Positions 27,934-37,183 are shown, numbered from the stretch's first letter. The stretch is 64,000 nucleotides of DNA from Thermoplasmata archaeon (GCA_021828195.1 JAKASQ010000001.1:419202-483201); one strand, 5' to 3'. The notes: a model not told the origin generated them from the letters alone. Made by a program: numbers and translations.

Positions 27934-30247
27934 GTCGCTGCTCGAGCGAAGCGATCGTGCGGATGGTCGGGATCACCGTGTCCGCGTTGAGGGAGATCGA
28001 GTCGATCCCCTGACGGACCAGGAACTCGGCGAACTCGGGGTAGACGCTCGGGCCCTGTCCGCAGATCCCCACGGTCCGACCCTCGGCGTGGGCCCCCTCG
28101 ATCAGGAGCTCGATCGCGCGCAGCACCGCCGGGTCGCGCTCGTCGAAGTATCCCATCCGGCCCAGCGTCTCCGAATCGCGGTCGGCCCCGAGCACGAGTT
28201 GGGTAAGGTCGTTCGAGCCGATGGAAAACCCATCGCAATGCTTGGAGAACTCGCGAGCGAGGAGGACGGTGGACGGGACCTCCGCCATCAGATAGAGCTG
28301 GAAGTCCCGGGACCGCCGCAGGCCGGCCTCGCGCATCATCGTCGCGATCTCTTCGAGCTCCCAGGTGTTCCGGACGAACGGCAGCATCACGTGGGCGTTC
28401 TTCAAGCCCATCTCGGTCCGGATGCGATGGATCGCCTCGAGCTCGCACAGGAACGCCGGTCGGTAGACCGGCGAGATGTACCGAGAGCAGCCGCGCCAGC
28501 CGATCATCGGGTTCTCTTCGACCGGTTCGAAGGCCTCTCCGCCGGGCATCCCGCGGTACTCGTTCGTCTTGAAGTCGGAGGTCCGGATGATCACCGGGCG
28601 CGGGTAGAACGCCTGGCAGACCTTGGCGAGCCCGTCGGCGAGCCGGCGGACGAGCTCCTCCTTGCGGCCCTCCTTCAGGAGCTTGAGCGGGTGCTCGCGA
28701 ACGTGGGCGGTGAAGATGAACTCGATGCGCAGCAGGCCGACGCCGTTCACCGGGAGCTGAGCGTACTCCGCGGCCTTCTCCGGCACGCCGACGTTCACGT
28801 AAATCTTCGTGGCGGTGACGGGAGAGGCGTGCCCCCCCATGCCCGATAGGCTCGCCGACGGTGCCGGAGCCGCCGTGGCACGCCGGCCGCGGTAGACCTG
28901 ACCGGTCTTTCCGTCCACCGTGACCTCGGTCCCGTCGACAATCGTGTGGGTGGCGGTCCGCGTCCCGACGACGCACGGGACACCGAGCTCGCGCGAGACG
29001 ATGGCCGCGTGACAGGTCATCCCGCCCTCGTCCGTGACGATCGCGGCCGCATGGGCCATCGCGGGCACCATGTCCGGCGTCGTCATTGACGTGACGAGCA
29101 CCTCACCGGGGCGGAGCTTCTCCATGTCGGCCGCACCCTGGAGGATCCGCGCCACGCCGCTCGCAACCCCGGGGCTCGCTCCGAATCCGCGCAGGATCGC
29201 GGCCTCGGCCTCGGGCGCGGCCTCGATCGGAGCGGCATCCGCCTGGCCGGGGGAGGGAGCCTTTGCGGGTCCCACGCCCCGGGTCTCCTTGTTCGGTATC
29301 GTGGTTACGGGACGAGCCTGGACGATATAGAGAGCGTGGGCGTCGGCGCACCACTCCACGTCCATCGGCCGCCGATAGTGCGACTCGATGACGCGGGCGA
29401 GGGACGCGAGCCGGAGGATCCGATCGTCCGATAGCTTCTGGACGTTCTGCTCGGCGGCCGGGATCGCCTCGTGCCGGTTCCCGCCCCCCTCCGCGCGGAC
29501 GATGCGCACGCGCTGTTCGGAAATCAGCTTCTGGACCACCTGCTGGCTGATGCCGTCGATGACGTAGTGGTCGGGCGTGACTTCGCCACCGACGATCGCT
29601 TCCCCAAGGCCCCAGCCGGCCTCGATGATCATGTGGTTCTCCCCGGTGTTCGGGTCCCGGGTGAACAGGATCCCGCTGACGGTGGAGTCGACCATCTTCT
29701 GGATGAGCACCGCGAGCTTCACGTCGGCATGCTCGAAGCCCTTCCGGCCGCGGTAGGAGATGACGCGCGGGGTGAAGACGGAGCTCCAGCAACGGCGGAT
29801 CGCATCCAGGATCGCTTCCGTACCCCCCACGTTCAGATACGTGTCCTGGAGTCCCGCGAACGACGCACCTTCGAGATCTTCCGCGGTGGCGCTCGAGCGG
29901 ACGGCGGAGAAGCGCACGAGGTGCTCGCGGGCGAACGACTCGTACGCGTCCACGATCTCCCGGCGCAGTTCCGGGGGGAATTCGGTCCGGTCGAACGCCG
30001 CGCGGATGCGTTGGGATGCGGCCTCCACGTTGTCCGACTTCGATACGTCGAGCTGACCGAGCGCCGTCGCGATCTCCTTGCGCAAGGTCGGGATCGCCAC
30101 GAAGCTGGAGTACGCATCGGTCGTCACCACGAACCCCGGAGGTACCGGGAGCCCTTCGCGGACCACCTCCCCGAGCTTGCTCGCCTTGCCCCCGACGAGC
30201 GCGTGGTCGCGCTCGGAGACGTCCGCGAGCGCGACGATGTTCCTCAT
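27899..30247 (-). CDS. ppsA: Phosphoenolpyruvate synthase
   Basis: GGKASKLGEVVREGLPVPPGFVVTT, VRSSATAEDLEGASFAGLQDTYLNV, TDEGGMTCHAAIVSRELGVPCVVGT, FSIGSNDLTQLVLGADRDS. Confidence 0.96.
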   Translation of the reverse strand: MRNIVALADVSERDHALVGGKASKLGEVVREGLPVPPGFVVTTDAYSSFVAIPTLRKEIATALGQLDVSKSDNVEAASQRIRAAFDRTEFPPELRREIVDAYESFAREHLVRFSAVRSSATAEDLEGASFAGLQDTYLNVGGTEAILDAIRRCWSSVFTPRVISYRGRKGFEHADVKLAVLIQKMVDSTVSGILFTRDPNTGENHMIIEAGWGLGEAIVGGEVTPDHYVIDGISQQVVQKLISEQRVRIVRAEGGGNRHEAIPAAEQNVQKLSDDRILRLASLARVIESHYRRPMDVEWCADAHALYIVQARPVTTIPNKETRGVGPAKAPSPGQADAAPIEAAPEAEAAILRGFGASPGVASGVARILQGAADMEKLRPGEVLVTSMTTPDMVPAMAHAAAIVTDEGGMTCHAAIVSRELGVPCVVGTRTATHTIVDGTEVTVDGKTGQVYRGRRATAAPAPSASLSGMGGHASPVTATKIYVNVGVPEKAAEYAQLPVNGVGLLRIEFIFTAHVREHPLKLLKEGRKEELVRRLADGLAKVCQAFYPRPVIIRTSDFKTNEYRGMPGGEAFEPVEENPMIGWRGCSRYISPVYRPAFLCELEAIHRIRTEMGLKNAHVMLPFVRNTWELEEIATMMREAGLRRSRDFQLYLMAEVPSTVLLAREFSKHCDGFSIGSNDLTQLVLGADRDSETLGRMGYFDERDPAVLRAIELLIEGAHAEGRTVGICGQGPSVYPEFAEFLVRQGIDSISLNADTVIPTIRTIASLEQRLKLESLRRPNE

Positions 30248-31278
30248 GCATCCTCCGCGGGGTCGGCCCGTGCGAACTGGAAGGCGACGAGGTCGTCCTG
30301 CGGGGAGTACGGATGCACGACGTGCTGATCGATCAAGCTCCAGTGGGCGCGACCGCCGATGCGATTCACCAGATCCTCCGCGCGCATGTCCGCGCCTTCG
30401 CGGGCCGTCACTTCGTAGTAGTGTACGACTCCGCCGGGACGGACAATCGTTCCTACCGACGGTAGATACTTAATCCCTTCGTGAGGAAGATTGAGGATGA
30501 CGCGATCGACAGGTCTCGCCGAGGAGAGAAAGGCGACCACGTCGGCTGCGATGGGCTCCACTCGATCGGCGTAGGGGCAGCGCGCGAGGGTCGAGCGCAA
30601 GAGCGCAATCGCGGCGGGGTTGGAATCGACGGCCGTGATCCGACGCGCGCGGCCGTCTCGGGCGATCGTGACCGCGAACGGTCCGATGCCGCAGCACAGG
30701 TCGTCCACCTCCTCGCCCACCTCCACATCCTCGGCTACGCGCGCATGCTCGCGGGCGAGGCGGGGAGAGAAGTAGGCCTGTTCCAGATCGACGTCGAAGG
30801 CGATCCCGTTCTCCCGATGGATCGTCCGGAAACCCTCCGCGCCGGCAAGCGGGACCAGCCGTCGGCGCCGCTCGGTCCCGTGGACCCCGTGGTCCGCCCC
30901 GGCGATCCGTGCCCCGGGAACGAACCGCAAGAGGGCCTCTCCGATGTCGGGGCCCCACCGCTCCAATTCGGGGGGAATGCGGATCAGCACGACATCTCCG
31001 ACAATATCGAACGAGCGAGGCAGGAGCTCCCGCTCGGTGGCAGGTAGTTGGACGAGGTCGCGATACTCGCGTGCGTGCGCTGCCCGGAGCGGCTCGAACT
31101 CTCTCTTGCTCGGCTCGCCGAGCCCCGAGGGGATCTCGGCGCTCTCGACGACCGGTAGCACGACCCAATCCCCGTCGCGCAGAATCCGCAGGTCCGTGCG
31201 CAACGCCCCCAGACGCATGAGCTCGAGGCGCGCATTCTCGCCGTGGGTACGACGGACGACGAGCGCCCGGCTCTTCAT
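30244..31278 (-). CDS. trm5: tRNA (guanine37-N1)-methyltransferase, Trm5 family
   Basis: FDIVGDVVLIRIP, YFSPRLAREHARVAEDVEVGEEVDDLCCGIGPFAVTIAR, VDSNPAAI, VILNLPHEGIKYLP. Confidence 0.92.
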   Translation of the reverse strand: MKSRALVVRRTHGENARLELMRLGALRTDLRILRDGDWVVLPVVESAEIPSGLGEPSKREFEPLRAAHAREYRDLVQLPATERELLPRSFDIVGDVVLIRIPPELERWGPDIGEALLRFVPGARIAGADHGVHGTERRRRLVPLAGAEGFRTIHRENGIAFDVDLEQAYFSPRLAREHARVAEDVEVGEEVDDLCCGIGPFAVTIARDGRARRITAVDSNPAAIALLRSTLARCPYADRVEPIAADVVAFLSSARPVDRVILNLPHEGIKYLPSVGTIVRPGGVVHYYEVTAREGADMRAEDLVNRIGGRAHWSLIDQHVVHPYSPQDDLVAFQFARADPAEDA

Positions 31279-32612
31279 TTCGGTCGACCGTCCGACCCGT
31301 CGAAGAGCAGCGGCAACACTTCGCGGCCGGCGCGCAGGCCCAGGGCGCCTCGAGCCGCGCTCGCCTCACCGAACTTCGGTCGCTCGGGCCCCCGCGGATC
31401 GGGGGTGATCCCGGCTCCGAAGAGGAGCAGCGGTACCGGGTCGTCCGAATGGCCCTTCAGAACGACGGGGGTCGCGTGATCCGCCGTGACGGCGATCCGA
31501 ACGTGCCGCAGGTCGAGCCCGTCAAGGAAGGGTCCGAAGAACGACCGATCGATCGCCTCGATAATCTCCTGCTTGAGCCGACCGTTCCCGTCATGGCCGG
31601 GTTCGTCGGGCCCCTTGAGGTGCACGTACACGAACGGGAATGCGTCGAGGGCCGCCCGCGTCGCGGCCGCCCGCTCCCGGTACCCCTCGTCCCGGTCGAG
31701 CCCCATGGGTCCGAGATACCGATCCTCGAGGTGGAGGACGCGTGCGATCCCCCGCTCCACCGGCATCTCCGTGACGGCGGCCCCCGCTCGGCCGTACTTC
31801 GCGGAGAACGCGGGCGGGGGGGTCGGTGCAAGAGAGCCTGCGTTCCGCACGAGGAGACCGTTGGCGACCTTGGCCCCGGCTCGGGCGCGTCGCGTGTTGA
31901 CGGGATCGTCGGCGAGCGCCGCTCGGGCGCGTTCGAGGAACAGGTTCGTCGCGCGAGCCGTTCGCGCCGCTTCGGGGGACCCGTCGAGGGGCTCGACGCT
32001 CGGCACATGAAGATCGGTGGCCTTTCGCGCCTGGCCCATGCCCCCAATCTTCTCGTAGAAGGGATCCGCGTTGGAGACATCGGCCGAGAGGGGACCGGTA
32101 CGGGTCGATCTCAACCAGAGCACTCCCCGGTGCCCGACGGTCGCGTGAACTTCGGCCCGGATCCCCTCCGGGGCTAACAGATCCCGAGCCGTGAGCATTC
32201 GGGCGAGCTCGATCGCCTCCAGCGTGGCGAGCGACCGGCCGACTCGGGAATCCAGGACCCGCCCGTCCGGGCCGAGGGTCGCAAAGTTCAGGCGGAACGC
32301 CACGTCCCCCGGCGCGAGGTCGATGCCGGCCCCTTCGGCCTCGAGAACGCCGCGCCCGGGGGAGTCGCGTACCGGATCGTACCCGAGGAGCGCGAAGACC
32401 CCCGCGTCCGACTCGGGCGCGATCCCGGGACCGAGCACCACGACCTGGCCCAGCTGGCCGATCGTGCATGCGTGATCGAGCTGCGGCGTGAACGCCGACT
32501 CGGTCGGAGTACGACCGTCGTTCTCGGGAATCGGGCGGTCGGCAAGGCCGTCCAGGATCACGAGCGCGGTGCGGATAGAGGAAATCCGTTCGAGGGGCCC
32601 TGCTTCCTGCAT
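31275..32612 (-). CDS. apgM: 2,3-bisphosphoglycerate-independent phosphoglycerate mutase, archaeal type
   Basis: ALVILDGLADRPIPENDGRTPTESAFTPQLD, DAGVFALLGYDP, VYVHLKGPDEPGHDGN, VTADHATPVVLKGHSDDPVPLL. Confidence 0.95.
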   Translation of the reverse strand: MQEAGPLERISSIRTALVILDGLADRPIPENDGRTPTESAFTPQLDHACTIGQLGQVVVLGPGIAPESDAGVFALLGYDPVRDSPGRGVLEAEGAGIDLAPGDVAFRLNFATLGPDGRVLDSRVGRSLATLEAIELARMLTARDLLAPEGIRAEVHATVGHRGVLWLRSTRTGPLSADVSNADPFYEKIGGMGQARKATDLHVPSVEPLDGSPEAARTARATNLFLERARAALADDPVNTRRARAGAKVANGLLVRNAGSLAPTPPPAFSAKYGRAGAAVTEMPVERGIARVLHLEDRYLGPMGLDRDEGYRERAAATRAALDAFPFVYVHLKGPDEPGHDGNGRLKQEIIEAIDRSFFGPFLDGLDLRHVRIAVTADHATPVVLKGHSDDPVPLLLFGAGITPDPRGPERPKFGEASAARGALGLRAGREVLPLLFDGSDGRPK

Positions 32613-32650
32613 CGTCTTAATAAACGCATGGCGGACTATCGTGCTGTTCC

Positions 32651-33727
32651 GTGCAGCCGGGTCGCGCCGTTAAGAGTTTCCTGAGAACCCGTCTGGGGTT
32701 CATCCTCCTCATTCTCCTCGCGATCGCCGTCGTCGTCGTCACGTACACGTACATCGGTGGCCCGCTACTCGCCATCGTTGGGATGCTCGTCTTCGGGCTC
32801 GGCCTCCCGATCTGGGTCGGAACGAGCCGCCCCCGCACCCTCGCGATCATGGGGATCGTGATCCTCGTCGTGAGCGCCCCGCTCATCACGGTCATCGAGA
32901 CCGGCGCGATCCTGACCCCGACCTCGACCGCATCGTCCTCTACCAGCCTGCCGTACGGCCATGGGGGAGCCGTTCTCCAGAACGCCGCCGTCTCGCCGTT
33001 CGTTTCGGCCTCCGGCTCGACGTTCACCTGGAACGTGTCGCTCTACCCGAAGTACCTCCCACCTCAATCGAGCCGGGCGTTGTGGCTCGATCTGTTCATC
33101 AGCACCTGTCCCGGTGCGACCGGCACGGCCTCCCCGAACTGCGCCGGCGGCTACCCCTTCTACCTCTTGAACCGCACGCTGCCCGGCGGCCTCACGAACG
33201 GCACGGTCGAATCCTTCACGGACCAGCTCAACGGGACCAACATCTGGTCCTGGCAGATGGCGGTCGCATTCCACAACGTCACGACGGGGAATCTGACGTG
33301 GACGTTCCTGGTCGGGGACCCGACGTACAATGGGATCGAGGGGCCGATCACGGGGAACTATTGGAGCACCTACGGCCTCCTCATCGGCACGATCTACGAG
33401 GCGGTGCTGTTCTACCTCGGGCTCGTCTTCTTCATCGCGCTGCTCATCTACATGGTCTTCAAGAACCGCAAGCGCAAGCGCCTGGACCAGGCCGCGCGGG
33501 CGAACCCGCCGCCCCCGATCGATGCCGACGCTTCGGCCACGGCGTCCCCTTCGGCACCCCCGCCCGCCCTTCCTCCCCCGACGCTGACTCCGGTCGCCGA
33601 GGCGGCCTGCCCCAACTGTGCGGCGGTCGTCTACCCTGGAGAGAAGGTCTGCTGGAAGTGCGGAACGAAGCTCGCGTCGCCCCCACCCTCGGGCGGATCG
33701 CCCCTTCCGTCCGCTCCAAAGGGCTAG
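32651..33727 (+). CDS. Multi-TM membrane protein with extracytoplasmic domain and C-terminal zinc ribbon
   Basis: N-terminal TM helices, NxS/T-rich loop, TM AVLFYLGLVFFIALLIYMVF, then CPNCAAVVYPGEKVCWKCGTKL. Confidence 0.8.
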   Translation: MQPGRAVKSFLRTRLGFILLILLAIAVVVVTYTYIGGPLLAIVGMLVFGLGLPIWVGTSRPRTLAIMGIVILVVSAPLITVIETGAILTPTSTASSSTSLPYGHGGAVLQNAAVSPFVSASGSTFTWNVSLYPKYLPPQSSRALWLDLFISTCPGATGTASPNCAGGYPFYLLNRTLPGGLTNGTVESFTDQLNGTNIWSWQMAVAFHNVTTGNLTWTFLVGDPTYNGIEGPITGNYWSTYGLLIGTIYEAVLFYLGLVFFIALLIYMVFKNRKRKRLDQAARANPPPPIDADASATASPSAPPPALPPPTLTPVAEAACPNCAAVVYPGEKVCWKCGTKLASPPPSGGSPLPSAPKG

Positions 33728-33791
33728 ACGAAACGCCGAGCGCCGGCTCCCGCGAGCGGACCGGGTGGTTGGAGCCGGCCCGATCTCGACT

Positions 33792-34364
33792 CTACGAGAG
33801 CGTCGTGGGAATCGAACCGTACCAGGTGCCCTGACCGGCCGCGTACAGGATGTTCCCGCCGGGCTGTCCGTGCGCCGAGCCGGTATCGATCCACAGCGTC
33901 ATCGCAAGGGTCAATGCATTGTCCGTCGAGTATCCCGGACCTGCGGTCCATCCCGTGCTCGATCCTGCCTGGGGACCGGGAGCGTACGCCACGAGATGAT
34001 TGGACGCGTCGATGAACGTGAAGTTCCAACTCGTGGTCGAGACGGTGAGGCCACTCGCGTTTTGCACGTAGAGGCTGAATGATGAGGGCGCCACACCGCC
34101 GCCCGCGGTCTGGATCTGGACCGCCCAGCAGTAGTCGCCCGCCGCGCACCCGATTTGCCCGACGGCCGGCTGATGCACGCTCGACGTGCCGAACGCGAAG
34201 TTAGACTGCAACGGCGTACCCGAGTGTCCAAGGAGCGGAATCAGGAGCGAGTAGAGCACCGCAGCGATGATCACAGTGATCGCGACTAGGAGGATCGTGG
34301 CGATGATCGGAGAGACTGCACGCCGGCCGCGTCGCAATCGCCTTCGCCGGATCCGTGGGTTCAT
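33792..34364 (-). CDS. Archaeal type IV pilin (class III signal peptide, DUF1628-like)
   Basis: RRGRRAVSPIIATILLVAITVIIAAVLYSLL. Confidence 0.9.
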   Translation of the reverse strand: MNPRIRRRRLRRGRRAVSPIIATILLVAITVIIAAVLYSLLIPLLGHSGTPLQSNFAFGTSSVHQPAVGQIGCAAGDYCWAVQIQTAGGGVAPSSFSLYVQNASGLTVSTTSWNFTFIDASNHLVAYAPGPQAGSSTGWTAGPGYSTDNALTLAMTLWIDTGSAHGQPGGNILYAAGQGTWYGSIPTTLS

Positions 34365-34659
34365 GGCTTCCTACTTCTGAGCAAACCGGGGCTCTTCGGC
34401 ACCGGACGACGCCCTCCCGCATTTGAAGCTTGAGCCCGAGTGGTCGGCCTGCGTGGGCCGCCTTCCGGCGAACGAATCGGTCCGTACCCCTCCGGCGCGA
34501 CCCGCGGGCCCCCACCGCGAGACGGTTATACACGCAGCAAACGGAGAAGTTGCCTGTTCGACCGGGCGTGTACATCGTTTGACACGTCAGAGACCGCGCG
34601 ATCGGACGTAGTGGGCTCGTTACTGACGCAGAGTGCGGCGTATGTTTAAGTAGCTGAAA

Positions 34660-35181
34660 ATGTGTTCATTTGGCGCAGTCGTGTTCGACAACGCTTCAAA
34701 GCGGGGAAACGGTCGCTCTCGCGAGCGGACGCCTCCCCCGAAGGAACCGGAGGAAGCGCGCATCGCCCTACGGTGCAACCGCAAGGAGCTCGAGCTGCTC
34801 GACTCGTTCGTCGCGGACGGCGAGTTCAAGAGTCGCTCGGAGCTCATGCGCGGGGCGCTGCACGCCTTCCTTCGCGCCCGAGCGCTGTCGGCCGCACCGA
34901 CCCCCCGCGTGGATTCGGAGGGCCTCATGGAGGTCCCCGTCCGCCTGCGCCCCGAAGAGGTAGCGACCTGGGAAGCATACGCCAAGACCATCGCCAATGG
35001 CCGACCTGTGGCGGATCTCCTAGCCGAGGCCGTCCGCCACTACGAGCACAAGCACGAACTGGTCGACCTCGCGAAGCACGGGCGGGAGCGGGTTCGAGAC
35101 GCCGTGGACAGCCGAGCTCAGGTGCATGCGCTCGGCGAGAGCGGCCGCGACCTTGAACGGAAAGGGATGGTCGGTCGGTAA
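34660..35181 (+). CDS. Tandem ribbon-helix-helix (CopG/CdrS-like) DNA-binding protein
   Basis: First RHH EARIALRCNRKELELLDSFVADGEFKSRSELMRGALHAFLRAR; second RHH-like MEVPVRLRPEEVATWEAYAKTIANGRPVADLLAEAVRHYE; start may be GTG 34681. Confidence 0.75.
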   Translation: MCSFGAVVFDNASKRGNGRSRERTPPPKEPEEARIALRCNRKELELLDSFVADGEFKSRSELMRGALHAFLRARALSAAPTPRVDSEGLMEVPVRLRPEEVATWEAYAKTIANGRPVADLLAEAVRHYEHKHELVDLAKHGRERVRDAVDSRAQVHALGESGRDLERKGMVGR

Positions 35182-35220
35182 GACGCGGTCAGCGGGGTTC
35201 GAGCGCGATGCGGAACAGGG

Positions 35221-36138
35221 GTGGGGGCGACGTACGAGACGGAGCAGCGAGCAATCGACGAGCATAACCCGGCGCTGGGGAACGGCGCCGTGGACACGAG
35301 CGATGGTCCGGAGGGCTGGCGGTTGGGCCACGACATCCGGTTCGTCCTGGTCGCGGTCGGCGGGGGCGGAGTTCGGATCGGGCGTGAGGTCGCCCGACGC
35401 CGGATCCGGCACCTGGAGACCGTCGCCATCAATTGCGATCCCAAGGTCCAAGGGTTCGACGAGTTCGACCGTCGGATCTATCTAGGTCCGGAAACCGGTG
35501 AAGAGATCGACACGGGAGGTTCGGCGTTCATCGGCGGCGTCCTCGCGCGCGCGGCGGAGCCCGCGCTCGAACGCCTGTTCGATGGCGCGACGTTCGTGGT
35601 GATCCTCGGCAGCCTCGGAGGTGGTGCCGGGAGCGGGGCGCTCCCCCACGTTCTCGAGGTCGCCAGCCGACACGGGCACCTCGTCAGCACGTTCGTCGTC
35701 AAGCCGTTCCGCTGCGAGGGCGAGCGCCGGGCGCTCGCCGAGCGCGCGGTCGGTCGTCTCCAGATGGTCCAGTCGTTCGTGGAGAAGCAGAACCGCGGAC
35801 GCGCGACCCTCAAGGTCCTGGACAATGAGTCGCTCGTCCGCACCTTCGGGCCCGTCGCGTTCACCAAGGTCGCCGGTTACTGGGCCGACGTGGTCTCCGA
35901 ACACATCCAGTCCTCGATCATTGGTGAATTCGAATCCGCGATCACCGCGAACTGGACGTCGTCGGCCGTGGTGCCCTCCGAGCTCTCGAGCCCCCTGGTC
36001 CGTTCGACCGACCCGACCCCGTCCGGGGTGACCCCTCCGTCGCTCCCCAGCCCCCTTCCCGCGGCGGACGCGACGCCTCTCGAGGCCGGCCTCACGATCG
36101 AGATCGTCACCGAGATGCGTCCGCGGGAGCTCCGCTAG
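35221..36138 (+). CDS. Divergent FtsZ/tubulin-superfamily protein lacking the C-terminal domain
   Basis: FVLVAVGGGGVRIGREV..VAINCDPK..VVILGSLGGGAGSGALPHVLEVAS (degenerate GGGTGTG), then FtsZ-like ATLKVLDNESL; ends after a putative H7 helix. Confidence 0.75.
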   Translation: MGATYETEQRAIDEHNPALGNGAVDTSDGPEGWRLGHDIRFVLVAVGGGGVRIGREVARRRIRHLETVAINCDPKVQGFDEFDRRIYLGPETGEEIDTGGSAFIGGVLARAAEPALERLFDGATFVVILGSLGGGAGSGALPHVLEVASRHGHLVSTFVVKPFRCEGERRALAERAVGRLQMVQSFVEKQNRGRATLKVLDNESLVRTFGPVAFTKVAGYWADVVSEHIQSSIIGEFESAITANWTSSAVVPSELSSPLVRSTDPTPSGVTPPSLPSPLPAADATPLEAGLTIEIVTEMRPRELR

Positions 36139-36228
36139 GGTACTCCACCGCTCCGCACGGTCGCCGGGCGGTCGACACCCCGGCCGGCGACCACAACCTT
36201 ATAATCGGCACGGCATCGAAGTCGCGCG

Positions 36229-36402
36229 ATGGACGGCAAGCTCCTGACCCTCATCCTGCTCATCGTCGTGCCCGCCGCCCTCATCGGGGTGACGATCGCC
36301 TACTTCGGCTCGAACCCGCTATCGATCGTCGGACTGTTCGTCGTGATGATCGCGGGATCGTTCTACCTGCTCTCCTACACCGAGGCGTTCGTCTCGGAGT
36401 AG
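36229..36402 (+). CDS. 57-aa two-TM membrane peptide (not in ORF track)
   Basis: Manual translation MDGKLLTLILLIVVPAALIGVTIAYFGSNPLSIVGLFVVMIAGSFYLLSYTEAFVSE*; TATA-like CTTATAATC centred 27 nt upstream. Confidence 0.75.
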   Translation: MDGKLLTLILLIVVPAALIGVTIAYFGSNPLSIVGLFVVMIAGSFYLLSYTEAFVSE

Positions 36403-36409
36403 TTCGCCC

Positions 36410-37183
36410 CTACCGGTACATCTCCGGCGATATCGGAGGCTTCGTTCCCTCTTCGCCTTGGCCCGCGTGTCCCTTCATCGCCGCGCGCAACGCCTTCTCG
36501 ATCCCCTCGGCCTGCGCCCGGAGCGGCCCCGTGTCGATGTGGATCTCCGGGAGGATCCGGTCGACCGCTTCGATCAGTGTCGCTCCCGCTCGATGGTCCG
36601 GGTACCCCTCACCCGCGCGGGCACTGACCAGTAGCACCGCGACCGGCAGCGGGCCCCCGATCCCCTGGACCAGGAGCGAGCCCGATACGCCTCCGATGAT
36701 CCCCTCTTCGAGTGGAAGCACGCCGCTGGGCGCGAACGCGCCCAGGACGCCCGCATCGGCCCGCGAGATCGCAGCCCAGACCGTCTCCTCCGGTGGTTCG
36801 GTATCGTCGTCGGCATCGCCCTCCGGGTGCGGGATGACCCCCTCGAGGCCGAGGATCCAACGGGCCTTCCGCTCCGTGGCACCCTCCATGATCGTGGTGG
36901 CGAGTGCGGTGGCTTGAGACGGGGTGGGCGGAAACTCCGAGACGACGACGGCGAAGTCCTTGCGCCCGTACACACGGATCGGGGGATGGACCTGTCCGCC
37001 CTGTACGACCGCGATCGGCATCATATCCGGAGCTTCGAAGCGGCCGATCCGAGGAAGCTTGAGGGTGCGGATCATGTACAGCGCCGCGACCGTGGTCGCG
37101 AGTCCCGCGCTCGGGAAGCAGGAGATCACCACGGCTCCTGGCTGGAGCGGGGAGTTCGATTCGTCGGTCCAGCGGAAGACCAT
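36410..37183 (-). CDS. PAC2 family (proteasome assembly chaperone-like) protein
   Basis: AVVISCFPSAGLATTVAALYMIRTLKLPRIGRFEAPDMMPIAVVQGGQVHPPIRVYG..FPPTPSQATALATTIME; start at MVFRWTDE. Confidence 0.82.
   Translation of the reverse strand: MVFRWTDESNSPLQPGAVVISCFPSAGLATTVAALYMIRTLKLPRIGRFEAPDMMPIAVVQGGQVHPPIRVYGRKDFAVVVSEFPPTPSQATALATTIMEGATERKARWILGLEGVIPHPEGDADDDTEPPEETVWAAISRADAGVLGAFAPSGVLPLEEGIIGGVSGSLLVQGIGGPLPVAVLLVSARAGEGYPDHRAGATLIEAVDRILPEIHIDTGPLRAQAEGIEKALRAAMKGHAGQGEEGTKPPISPEMYR

Noticed and set aside
34660-36138. Type III (TubZR-like) plasmid partition system interpretation
   Set aside because: Tempting because a DNA-binding protein precedes a tubulin-like GTPase, but TubR is winged-helix rather than RHH, the tubulin-like protein lacks a C-terminal domain, and the surroundings are chromosomal housekeeping genes. 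The archaeal CdrS-FtsZ2 precedent fits better.
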